Shown: positions 49,238-57,719 of the stretch, piece after piece | Layout: every line of letters starts with the position of its first letter | Position numbering within the stretch: position 1 is the stretch's first letter | DNA from: Ancistrus triradiatus | Taxonomy: Eukaryota > Chordata > Actinopteri > Siluriformes > Loricariidae | Length of the DNA: 64,000 nt | Direction of reading: 5' to 3' | Assembly: GCA_025084515.1 (NCBI GenBank) | Contig: JAJAGP010000243.1 | Coordinates: 137,501 to 201,500 of the forward strand | Position numbers and translations under genes: made by a program | The notes under the pieces: generated by a model | The model's input: only the letters and a program-made list of their open reading frames with translations | The model's database searches: none | Told to the model about the DNA's origin: nothing

Positions 49238-52200
49238 CCCATTCTGAGATTTAATTCAACAGTGTAAATTATTGTTATTATTTATTTATTTATTAACGTG
49301 TTTTTAATGTTAATATTATTATGTAAAAACTCATTGGCCAAACAGATTTTAGTTTGTAGACTGACAACACAAGGGATGTGCAGTACTGTGCAAAAGTCTT
49401 AGGCCACCATTAGATTTGTTGTTTTAGCAATGGTATAATGACCATATATAACATATTGTCGATGACTGGACCAAAAAATTTGAAACTTGCATTCATCACT
49501 CCATTCCACTCCATTCCACTGATCTTCATTCCAATCTTTGGGAGCTTTGGGAGCTCTTTTCAACCTGTTCCCCTTCCGACAAGGTGGTTTCTTGGTTTCT
49601 TGGCAGCTACCCTTCCAAAAAGGACACTCCTGATCAAGTTTCTTCAGCCTGTAGAAGGGTCAATTGTGGCATCCTGATGAAGCTGCCAAAAGCTACTATT
49701 GCTTAAGTGTAAGGGGAGGTCACACTAAATACTCGCCACTGTAGCCTACAGAAGTTGTTTGTCTCTGATTCTGTTCAGTGTTTAATACTGGATAGGACTT
49801 TCGAGTAAAATGATCCTACCTGAACGTTTGTGCATCCCTTATAAAAAAAACACACCTCACCACTGTTTAGCACGCACTACCAAAAAGTCAGGACTTTTTT
49901 TTGAGAGTTGGCATCAGTGCTACGTGGTGTCTGTGGCACCATCTTTCTGAGTGCTTGAGTCAGGTTCAGGCACAAGGCCAGACTCCCAACCACAACCAGG
50001 TGTGCTGTAGAGGCTCAGACAGAGTAGCTTTCAGAGACACAGCAAGAGAGAGAGAGACTGGGTGGCCAAAGGAACCCAGAGGAAAGAGAGGTACGAGACA
50101 GAATGTGTCCATGACATAGCCAAGCGAGTGGGTTCCAGGGCGTGCAAGGTCATGCTTGACTCAGCCCGGGAGAAGAGGAATGAGGTTTTAATCGAGGATG
50201 CATGAGGCGGAGGCTGCCGGTGTCGGCTTTCTCCAAACACTGAGAGAGCGTCTTGTGTGTTCTTACAGAATGGTTCCTGCCCTGCAAACCCCAGCAATTC
50301 AGATATGTCTGGAAAAGGTAATATCAGTTCAGTGTGTGTGTGTGTGTGTCTGTGTGTGTGTGTGAGTGAGTGTGTGTTCATTCCAAGACAGAACAGAAGA
50401 GTCCTTGTGTAGTCAGCACCCCCAAGCTTCAATTTCCCCTTATATGAAGTCCTGACCCATACCTTTGCCTCGATGTGTGTGTGCGTGCTTTGGATCAGAT
50501 TTGCACAGTTACCCTGTAAGACAGAGAACTTGGCCCAGCAGATTTTGATGATGATTCCCAAAGACAGGATCTCAGCCCAGGATGCACTGCAGCACCCTTA
50601 CTTCAGCACTCTGCCTCCACCGGTGATGCATCTCAGAGACAGTAAGTGCTCCCTTACCCCCATTCTTCAAGACGTGCCTTGGTGACAATTGAAATGACTG
50701 GTTATATGCTAGAGTTAACTGGTCAGCTGCATCAGGTGTAGCTCCTCTGTACTTGGAATGAAACCCTGCAGACGTCCTGAGGTTGCCCATCCAAACTGTA
50801 CAAATTTGATGTTCTAGGTTTAAGGCTCACGTTTATCCTGGTCAGGATCATGGGCGCCTGTGCTTGAGAGCTTTAACGTCCCCTGGGTGGGCCTTGTCCA
50901 TCACAGATCTGGCAGATATTGGACCTGACTGCAAAGCACTCTGGGACTCACCTGGATTTGGTTCCAGTTCTTCACTCAATCTCAAAAGGCATAACTGTTA
51001 CAGTGCCAGGGGACAGACTGATATAGTTATACATAAGTAATACGCAAGCAGCAATGCTTGTGAGAAGCACGCTTGTGTTTTATCTAGGCTCAGTGATGAT
51101 TAATATATGACATAATACATGTTTAAATCGGTCATGAAATGATGTCACAACACGGTTTAGGTGACAGTATGACTTATTTTTATAGTACAATCTATAAAAA
51201 TGGTCTGTTGTGGTTGCAGATATACGATGTAACAGTGGGAAAAGTTTTGACTTGTCACCAAACCAGTACTTAATTGCCAGCCTAATACCAAATGATTTGC
51301 AAGCGATTTCACTGGCCCGGATAAATTTCCAAAGTCGTAATGAAATCATGAGAGTCTAACTGGAGTTGCATCGCAGTTGTACCATTTCAATCGTTAGGTA
51401 GAAGGCAATCAGGTTAGCTGTCTGAAGTCAGGCTTTTTCATATATTTCTATAGTACCTGTAATGCATGCGTTAGGATTAATCAGGCGAGACGTGCGCAGG
51501 TTCCAATTTGAATAAAGTTTAATTAAACAAAAGATAAACGCAACCGAAGTGAGCACAGCTAACATAAGTCCCCGATGAAAACAAAGAACATAAATGTAAC
51601 AAAAAAAACCACCCGATATAACCCACAAACCTAAACAAATAAAGGACAAGTCCGGGGAAATGCGGGACCAAAACAAGGGGCGTGAGGACGCCAAGCACTA
51701 GCCGTGGAGCTAAGGCGGTACCCTAGATACGCGGAGTAAAGCAGGAGTTATACAAACCAATGACGGAGGCATAAACAATAGTTAATCCACAAACGGAAAG
51801 AGAAACAGGCATAATCCAGAATCAGACGGGGGGCACGGTATGCTCGGGTGAGACCGAGACAATACTTCGTGCCCAACGTTCCAAACAACCCCGCTTATAA
51901 AGAGCTGAGTTCAGTCTCTGCTTCATCAACAGTGGACCCGGATTGGTCCATGGAGGTCACAAGACTCAGCGGAGGATTATGGGTAATGTAGTCCCATTCG
52001 CCCACAGCAAAGGCGAACGAGAAAAACATCTACGTTAGATCGCGAGGTGTGACAGTACCGTGCAAAAGTCTTAGGCCACCATTTCAAACCTGGATTCAAG
52101 TCGCTCCATAATCCTCTTTTCCACTGATCTTCATTACAATCTATCTGAGCCTTTTCACCCTGTTCCCCTTACGAAAAAGTGACTTCTCGGCCGCTACCCT

Positions 52201-53018
52201 TTCAAAAAGACCATTCCTCATCAAGCTTCTTTGGACTGTAGAAATAGTTGGGGCAGTGTGTCCCTTGACAACAACGCTAGGCTTGAAGTGCTCACCATGA
52301 GGCTTCCATACTCGAACCACTACTCGAACGCCTCCTAACAACAAGCGTCAAAATGACCATCCTGCTTCTCTCAGTCCAATGATGCGCCCCCACTCAAAGT
52401 CTGTCAAGTGGGCATGCCTAGAAGAGAACGATCTCTCACCAAGAGGTACACTACCCAAAAGATACCTCTAAAAGCCTTTTTATAGGGCAGCGGTGGAACT
52501 TTTACGCCCTCTTGTGGCGAGACCTGTAATCCTTTACATATCTGCCTGAGACAGAGCTGCATGCCTAGTTTTGCAGCAATTCGACATCCAGGTGGATGTC
52601 AACAGCATGATGAATAATCTCAAAGGAATCTAGTTGCAGTCTTGCAGTTGGGGACCATGCAAGAAATCATAGTCTATTACTAAAACTCTATGGATGTGAG
52701 AGGGTGTCAGACTTCAGTCTTTTTTGAAAATCGTCTCAGAGTCTTCTAGAGTATGGTCACTCTTAAAAAGGTTAGGCAACAACTTCGAAACAACCTATCC
52801 TACTGTGAAGCAGATCAAAGTTCTGGCTTCTGGAATGTCAAATTGTGAAATCTGTCAGATTCTTGTGCTTACTTCGTGTCTTTTTCTCATGCTTCTTTCC
52901 GGCAGCTGTATCTGTCTTTAAGGTGCCTGGAGTGAGACTGGAGCCAGAAGTTCGAGATATCTTCAGCCCCAACAGGCGGATGAAATCCTCCCTCGTTCCA
53001 ATGGCCAAGTGCTGGTGA
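31663..53018 (+). CDS. cdk15: cyclin-dependent kinase 15 (PFTAIRE kinase 2), 13 exons
   Basis: A serine/threonine kinase of the PFTAIRE group of CDKs, activated by cyclin binding. Joined exons give a full kinase domain with every key element: glycine loop GEGAYATV, ATP-binding Lys in VALK, the diagnostic PFTAIRE helix with its Glu, catalytic loop HRDLKPQN, DFG, T-loop EVVTLWYRPPD and the C-terminal Lys-Cys-Trp that also ends the human protein. Exons: 31663-31907, 41610-41747, 41948-42027, 43689-43768, 44389-44483, 44639-44701, 44792-44915, 45012-45132, 45682-45775, 47318-47381, 50269-50317, 50499-50641 and 52906-53018. Phases agree at every junction. The product would be about 468 residues against 435 in human if the first exon is in frame; as written, the start is offset by two bases (see findings). 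Confidence 0.95.
32236..33222. repeat. homopyrimidine block A in cdk15 intron 1
   Basis: About 1 kb in which the plus strand is almost entirely C and T, built of degenerate CATTTCCTTTCC-like units. Long stop-free frames here (up to 190 codons of Phe/Ser/Leu/Pro) are composition artefacts, not genes. Confidence 0.9.
33917..34008. repeat. GA microsatellite
   Basis: An interrupted (GA)n tract of about 90 bases between the two homopyrimidine blocks, but with the purines on the plus strand. Confidence 0.95.
34503..35360. repeat. homopyrimidine block B in cdk15 intron 1
   Basis: A second pyrimidine-rich block with the same strand bias, made of CCTCATCCATTCCTTTCC-like degenerate units of about 35-40 bases. 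It is separated from block A by 1.3 kb that includes a GA microsatellite. Its long Phe/Ser/Leu frames are likewise artefacts. Confidence 0.9.
35400..40990. other. cdk15 intron 1, central part
   Basis: No exon was found. It contains a Tigger-like MITE at 37417-37734 and a possible SINE piece around 36870-36950 (reverse). The rest (including 38100-40990) shows no gene, RNA gene or repeat I can name. Short open frames here lack family motifs. Confidence 0.5.
37417..37734. mobile_element. pogo/Tigger-like MITE
   Basis: Inverted ends CAGGTAGTCCTCGGGTTACA and the complement of TAAGTCGAGGACTTACTG, flanked by TA on both sides. The interior of about 280 bases is CpG-rich compared with its surroundings and has no coding capacity. 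Confidence 0.75.
40994..41172 (+). repeat. tRNA-derived SINE
   Basis: GACTGTGGTGACATAGCGGT, GACCAGAAGGTTCAGGGTTC, GCTGCCACTGTTGGGTCCTT and a TAAATGCTGTAAATGTAAA tail match the family at 8492. Lies near the 3' end of cdk15 intron 1. Confidence 0.8.
41610..42027 (+). CDS. cdk15: cdk15 exons 2-3: linker and glycine-rich loop
   Basis: Exon 2 (41610-41747) follows a CTCTCTGTAG acceptor and encodes the basic linker with RGRSNSD, conserved in human (RPRSNSD) and in related CDK14, ending FQW. Exon 3 (41948-42027) encodes SYLNLEKLGEGAYATVYKGIS, the start of the kinase domain. Alternative acceptors a few bases upstream of 41948 exist, but only this one keeps phase. Confidence 0.93.
42080..42350. repeat. 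composite SINE-like repeat
   Basis: ATTCATTTTCCATACTCGCT and TAATCCAGTTAAGGAGG are the familiar tail of a fish SINE, followed by CACAGGGCACAAGATGGGAA-type sequence and a CACCGTGGTGGTGGATT stretch. Lies in cdk15 intron 3. A related ATTCATTCATTCACTTTCTT stretch is at 26060 in als2. Confidence 0.5.
43689..44701 (+). CDS. cdk15: cdk15 exons 4-6: VALK, PFTAIRE helix, hinge
   Basis: Exon 4 (43689-43768) encodes INGHLVALKVIRMKTEEGVP and the signature PFTAIRE. Exon 5 (44389-44483) encodes LLKGLKHSNIVLLHDIIHT and the hinge FVFEYV. Exon 6 (44639-44701) encodes QTDLAQYLIQHPGG. A Tc1 relic fills much of the intron before exon 5. Confidence 0.96.
43855..44335 (+). mobile_element. Tc1 relic, fourth family
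   Basis: ACTCACCGACAAAAAATGCA-type terminus and GGATTGCTGCAAAACTCGAC, then a transposase shadow that includes GGACCGGGCTGGTCGCCAGA followed by TTTATCGCCAATAGAACATT (P-G-x-S-P-D-L-S-P-I-E-H in a shifted frame). It ends about 50 bases before cdk15 exon 5. An inverted relative lies at 52340-52600. Confidence 0.65.
44792..45775 (+). CDS. cdk15: cdk15 exons 7-9: catalytic loop, DFG, T-loop
   Basis: Exon 7 (44792-44915) encodes FMFQLLRGLSYIHSRR, HRDLKPQNLLIS and DFG, split at the Gly codon. Exon 8 (45012-45132) encodes the activation segment LARSKSIPCQTYSAEVVTLW and YRPPDVLLGSTDYSTALDIW. Exon 9 (45682-45775) encodes GAGCIFIEMLQGAPAFPGVA and EQLVKIFT. All catalytic residues expected of an active kinase are present. 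Confidence 0.97.
46014..46920. repeat. ATT/AAT array with interspersed 35-bp core and TA tract
   Basis: At least seven (ATT)n or (AAT)n runs alternate with a core like TGTCCCATACTAAGAGTACT followed by TCTACAATGCAAATTA. A 46538-46616 TA tract sits in the middle. Two neighbouring units (46168-46210 and 46250-46292) are nearly identical. Lies in cdk15 intron 9; related units recur at 48890-49290. Confidence 0.8.
47318..53018 (+). CDS. cdk15: cdk15 exons 10-13: C-lobe and C-terminus
   Basis: Exon 10 (47318-47381) encodes VLGVPTEESWPGVSELPNYK. Exon 11 (50269-50317) encodes EWFLPCKPQQFRYVWK. Exon 12 (50499-50641) encodes LAQQILMMIPKDRISAQDAL and QHPYFSTLPPP, where the motif after DRISAQDAL marks the end of the kinase fold. 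Exon 13 (52906-53018) encodes VPGVRLEPEVRDIFSP and ends AKCW-stop. Intron 12 holds Tc1 relics and the solo LTR. Confidence 0.95.
48456..48585 (+). repeat. truncated tRNA-derived SINE
   Basis: GGCTGTGGTAGCCTAGCGGT, GGTCCAGGGTCCAAATCTTA and GTCTGCTAAAAGCCTAAATG, with the middle of the element deleted. Lies in cdk15 intron 10. Confidence 0.75.
48890..49290. repeat. second ATT/AAT array with the same core
   Basis: (ATT)n followed by (AAT)n, then TCCCAAACTAAGAGTTTTAC and TCCCATTCTGAGATTTAATT, which are diverged versions of the core seen at 46014-46920. Confidence 0.75.
49381..49755. mobile_element. short Tc1-like relic
   Basis: Begins CAGTACTGTGCAAAAGTCTT and contains GGCAGCTACCCTTCCAAAAA and GGGGAGGTCACACTAA, the complement of parts of the 8685-9157 copy. 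Only one terminus is clear. In cdk15 intron 10. Confidence 0.65.
51458..52054 (-). mobile_element. solo LTR with 5-bp target duplication
   Basis: The 597-bp segment has TG...CA ends and is flanked by GTACC at 51453-51457 and 52055-52059. Read on the minus strand it starts TGTCACACCTCG, has a CTCTTTATAAGC TATA-like element, and an ATTAAA near its end, ending GCATTACA. No internal coding region adjoins it, so it is a solo LTR left by recombination between the two LTRs of one element. Orientation is tentative and a Ty3/Gypsy-type origin is a guess. Confidence 0.8.
52060..52600. mobile_element. two abutting Tc1 relics in cdk15 intron 12
   Basis: 52060-52260 (GTGCAAAAGTCTTAGGCCAC, then CACCCTGTTCCCCTTACG) belongs to the 8685/49381 family. 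52340-52600 (GAGAACGATCTCTCACCAAG, TTGCAGCAATTCGACATCCA) is the complement of the 43855-44335 family. Both are decayed. The boundary between them at about 52300 is unclear. Confidence 0.6.
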
Positions 53019-53190
53019 TAGACTTCAGCCGGCCCACACTGTCGCATTCCATTAAGGACAACGTGCACAAGCTTTTCGTAATGGAGGGCCTGTTATCAGG
53101 AGCCCCTTTGCCTCCATTACCAAGACGGCGGTGAACTCAGTTTGGTACCAATGATTTCGTCAAATGGTAATAAAGGGACCATTTCAGAAT
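53019..53190 (+). terminator. cdk15: cdk15 3' UTR with poly(A) signal
   Basis: AATAAA at 53169-53174 lies about 150 bases after the stop and is the first canonical poly(A) signal downstream. The short 3' UTR and cleavage near 53190 are predictions. Confidence 0.55.
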
Positions 53191-54890
53191 CGGTATTACT
53201 AGTAGCATTAGTAGTTCTGGGGTAGAGGCTCTGTCTCTGAGAGCCTGACTAACCAATTAAAAAATGTACTGGATTTATTGCTCCGCAGTGTTGCCAAATG
53301 TGCTGTAATTAATATGTGTGTACAGCAGTGTCACTTCCTGTTCTGTGTAGGATCAATAGCACTTGCTAAAGAAATGTTGATGGCAACTGTAGCCAAGATA
53401 ACACTGATAGTCAAGGTAACATTTAATACAAAAGTAACACTATGTTAAGGTACCACTGATGCCCGTGGTGGCTAAGGATACACTGATGTCAACAGTAGCA
53501 ACAGTGACACTGATGCACACAAACAACACTATATGTAATCATTACAAAGCACTTAAAAACTACTGCTGCAGATTACATGCAATGCATTGTTTTCTCTTTT
53601 TGCTGTTAAATCTCAGCCTTTTCTTTTTCATGTGATGATTCACATAATATGTGGTTGCTTTGCTTTGCTCTGCTCTGCTCTGCTCTGCTGTAGACTCTTT
53701 ATTTAAGGATTGTGTTTTAAATGTCAATGGAAAAAATGACTGGAAAAATTAAGTCCCCGAAACAAGCTGGTGGTAATTATTGTACATCTGGCAACACTGC
53801 TGCAGCACCGCTAATGCAGTGGTCTGGTTTTTGGTAGCCTGTGGATGGATGACCCAGAGGAAATACTGGAGACAGAAGGTTGATACCGAAATCAACGAGG
53901 GCACTTTTTCTGTACGCAACTGCTGTACGAGCTGCACACATTCTTCTGAAAGTCTAATTAAATGGGCGTTTGTGAAGGAGATAAAAGGGAGAGTGAGAAG
54001 AGATAAAGGCCTTTCTCATTCAGGCTGACTCGCGACCGCTTCAGCAAATTGCCGGGTCATGACCATATGGGAACAAGAGCTGGAGTCGATCCCAGAACCT
54101 CCCAGAGAGGGAACGGGAGAAAGATGAATGCTTTCCTGGAAGCCCTTCTTTCATTCTTCCAAATATATTCAGGTGATGTGTTGTATAAATGTGCTGTTAT
54201 TATTCACGGCCCCCCAAAAAACCCTTCAGCTGATGTCTCACTGTTGCATGTTGGTGCAGCGTTTAGTTTAGTTGTGTCTGAACTCCAATCATATTCCGGA
54301 ATAGCATTTTGGAAAATATGTGGGTAAAGCGCTGTACACTGTCAAGTGTCAGTGCAAGTTGTGTGTGTCCTTTTAATCAGGACGACCCAGCTGTTTGTTG
54401 GTACGGGTCAGAGCTGGCTGATTAAAACATATGGTTCAGGATGTTAACATCTGAAGACCTTTTGATGATTTCACTTCCGTACAGGTGTGTAACATGTGAG
54501 CGGTCCTCACATGAGCTGCTTCGTGCGTATTTGTGTGTCTCGGATTTTATAATAATGTTCGTGCTAAAATAAATATCTGACTCGTTTGTCTTTTCCTTGA
54601 TTTTACTCGTGCTTGTGGAAGGCAAGGCACGATTGCACCTTTAGTCTAATTATGATCATTAAGAGCGGCGTGTTATGAGATCAGAAAAGGGGGTTAGAAA
54701 AAACTGGAATTGCTGCCACATAGTCTCGCAAGGGTAGGATTTTGTACAAACCTGCAGGGTTTCATGTGCACAGACAAACACACACATGCTTTTCTGCTTT
54801 ACCCTTTACCCAACCTCTTCTTCCTCCTGTTCTTAACAATAAGTACTAGAAATCGTTCAGTCCAACCCATCTTCCACCATCTTCCTCCTC
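53190..54890. other. spacer downstream of cdk15
   Basis: No gene found. Apart from the pentamer repeat at 53658, only unremarkable sequence. An imperfect tandem of CACTGATGTC/AACAGTAGC-like phrases at 53380-53530 may be a weak minisatellite. Confidence 0.4.
53658..53692. repeat. TCTGC/TTTGC pentamer tandem repeat
   Basis: GCTTTGCTTTGCTCTGCTCT and on to GCTGT: about seven 5-base units downstream of cdk15. Confidence 0.85.
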
Positions 54891-54894
54891 GATT

Positions 54895-55970
54895 TAGTTT
54901 AGAAAGTCATTCAGTTATATAACTGATTCAGATTCGTTCAGCTGCATGGTTTTTCAACCATGAATCTGAAAGAATCATTTAACTGAACATGCTCAAATGA
55001 CTCCGAAAGAATTGTTTAACAACCTAAAATGATTCAAGTCCCTGAAAAGACTTCAGAAAAAATCTGTGATCAAATCCATATTGAATCACTTAAACGAACG
55101 CACTCAAGTGACTCATATTACTGAAAACAATCTGTGAACAAATCTGAATGAATCATTTAACTAAACAGAGTCAAAATGACTCCAGTCAATAAAAAGACAC
55201 AAAACATCTCTGAACAAATTGAATCATTTAACCGGACCAACTCAAATGATTCAAGGCACTGAAAAGAGTCTAAATAATTAACTGTGAACAAACTGTGAAA
55301 ACTGAACAGACTGAAAGGATTCAAGTCAATGAAAAGACTAAAAAGATTATCTGTGAACAAATCTGACTGATGATTTTACTGAACATACTTGAATGTTAAT
55401 AAAATATATGATTGAATAAATAAATATTTTACCTGAACGGACTGAAATTAATTAAGAAATTGAAAAGAGCCAAAACAGTCTAAGAAATCTGAATGACTCA
55501 TTTAGCAGAATGGACTTAAATGAATCAAACCACTAAAATGACTCAAATTAAATCGGAATGAATCATTTAACTGAATGTATTCTGATTATTCAAATAGCTG
55601 ATGGGACTACTAAGGTATCATCTGTGAACTGATTGGAATGAATTATTTTACTGGACACACTCAAATGACTCACGTGACTGAGCAAAAACAAATTTGAATG
55701 GATAATTTAACTGAAAAGAGTCAAATGACTCAAGTTCTGAGTGAATTATTAACTGAATGCGAATGATTGAAGTTACTGAAAAGAGACAAAATCGGTGAAC
55801 AAATCTGATTATTTAACTGAGCAAACTCAAATGACTCAAGTCACCGAGAAGACTATCATTTACCTGAACTGATTCAGATGATTAAAATCACTTTAAAAAA
55901 GACTTAAAACTAGCTGTAAATGAATCGACTCAAGTGACTCAAGTGAAATAATCTGTGTCTGAACAAATTA
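54895..55970. repeat. degenerate ~75-bp minisatellite rich in TGACTCA
   Basis: About 14 diverged units with the order TCATTTAACTGAAC...CTCAAATGACTCAAGTNACTG then AAAAGA...ATCTGTGAACAAATCTGAATG. TGACTCA occurs at least seven times, for example near 55113, 55495, 55543, 55665, 55725, 55831 and 55936. No coding sense. Confidence 0.85.
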
Positions 55971-56900
55971 TTTACAGGTTATTAAGCAACAGTTAGTAAG
56001 AAAGACGTAAGAAAGACCAAACATGCTTCTGTCCTGAGGCGGATATAAAACCACTGGAGCCGTGTAAACTAGCTCGACTTCATTTCTAAACCATGTTTAC
56101 AATAATTATGCTTCATACGCAGGAGATCCTTACTGCAGCGAAAGAGTACTGACTCCACATAAACAGCCGTGGTTTTGGAACCAAAAAAAAAATCATAAAA
56201 CAGACATAGATGTGATGTTAACTCTAATCACTGGATTCACCTGCACATAAAACTGCACATAACCTCTGACACCATATTATGTCTCCCAGCGATTTTCAGA
56301 CGAGCTGATCTCAGCACAGACTGCACGGCGGCTCCCATGGGAACGCAGTACGCTTTGATGCAATGATTCAAGGCTGTTAAAATAAAACGCTAGCTGTTAC
56401 TTATAATTTTCCCCACATTTGCGCTGCCCGGCTTAAACCGCTCTGATGTGGGCTTGTAACCTGACTTTCAGACTATTAGCGCTTAGCAAGGTTATACTTC
56501 AACTTGGGCTGTGTAAGGTTGGAGAAATATCGTGGGATTAAACGCCTTCTTGAAGTCTGTGTGCAAGTCTGTGTGGAGAGAAACAAAAAACACGTTCACA
56601 TGCATATCATTTTCACCAGGACAATGGTGGCTCCAATTCAGGTACAGTGACAATGAATCTATGTTACAGACAGATCTTGTTACAGATAGGCTGTTTGGAA
56701 TTGATCGACTACTGTTATTCCTCGGATGGTGCAGCACTTTCAGTAAGATGGAAAAAAACATAAGAACACTGACATAAATATGCAGATTGGTCCAGTCTTA
56801 AATGTATATCAGTTGGTCCAGACATAAGTGATGCAAGTGATAGTGATTGGTCCAATCACTCTCTCTTCTTGAGCTCTTTTGTTGAGGCAAAAACCATTTT
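55970..56900. other. spacer
   Basis: No gene, RNA or repeat was recognised between the minisatellite and the Tigger-like element. Confidence 0.4.
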
Positions 56901-56907
56901 AAATATA

Positions 56908-57713
56908 CAGTGGTAGCTTGGTTCTTGACCACCTTGGAACTCCATGGAATTCCAAGAAGAATTTGTCTCGGTTCTCGTCGTTTGCTCGGAACTCGGCGCA
57001 CTTGCGTGAACTTGTATTAGTCAAGCCACGTGACTCGATTCACGATTCAGCACAAAGTGATTCAGATTCCTCAAAATAGCCTCAAAAATAGCCTTTTTAT
57101 CGTGTTTTTCTTTATCATTACATCCACAGTACTGTATTCTTAGTGTATTCTCCATGGATCGCAAAAATGTTAGTTTATAAGAGCCAGCCGAAAGGAAACC
57201 GAAAGCAAAACAGGAATTGAATATCCCAGAACACAGGCTGTAGTTAGCTTAGCAGCTATGCTTGCACCAAGAGTTCATCAATAGAGTAAGTGTTTTGCTT
57301 TCACTCGTGACTTTCAATTCATTATTCACTAAATTACATGAGATTTTTCAATACTTTAGTATAAAATATGCTTTGTGTTAATGATTTTGGCCTGTAGGTT
57401 AATGTAAGTGTTAATGTAAGTGTCCACTATGACACAGTATAGACCGCTCTACCAAACACTCTAACCTAATCGGTTCATGATACATGTAACTTATGATGGA
57501 TTTGTCAGAACATATCCCCATTGTAAATCAGGGAGTACCTGTACAATACAACTCCTTTAATGCATATAATGCCTTATGAAGTGTGGATTTTCTGGGGGTC
57601 TAGAACGGATCAATTCAATTTAAATTATTCCTTATGGGAAAAATTTGGTACTCGTCGTTTCGGTTCTCGACAAACCTTTTGGAATAAATTAACAAGGTAC
57701 TGAGGTACCGCTG
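56908..57713. mobile_element. pogo/Tigger-like element with decayed transposase start
   Basis: TA-flanked inverted ends: CAGTGGTAGCTTGGTTCTTG at the left and the complement of GTACTGAGGTACCGCTG at the right, followed by shared GGTTCTCG/TCGTCGTTT blocks. Inside, ATGGATCGCAAAAATGTTAG and GCCGAAAGGAAACCGAAAGC may be the remains of a transposase N-terminus. Confidence 0.7.
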
Positions 57714-57719
57714 TACTTG

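Noticed and set aside
46014..49290. Possible CRISPR-like spacing of repeated cores
   Set aside because: Cores are diverged, in both orientations and separated by microsatellite runs, in a vertebrate intron.
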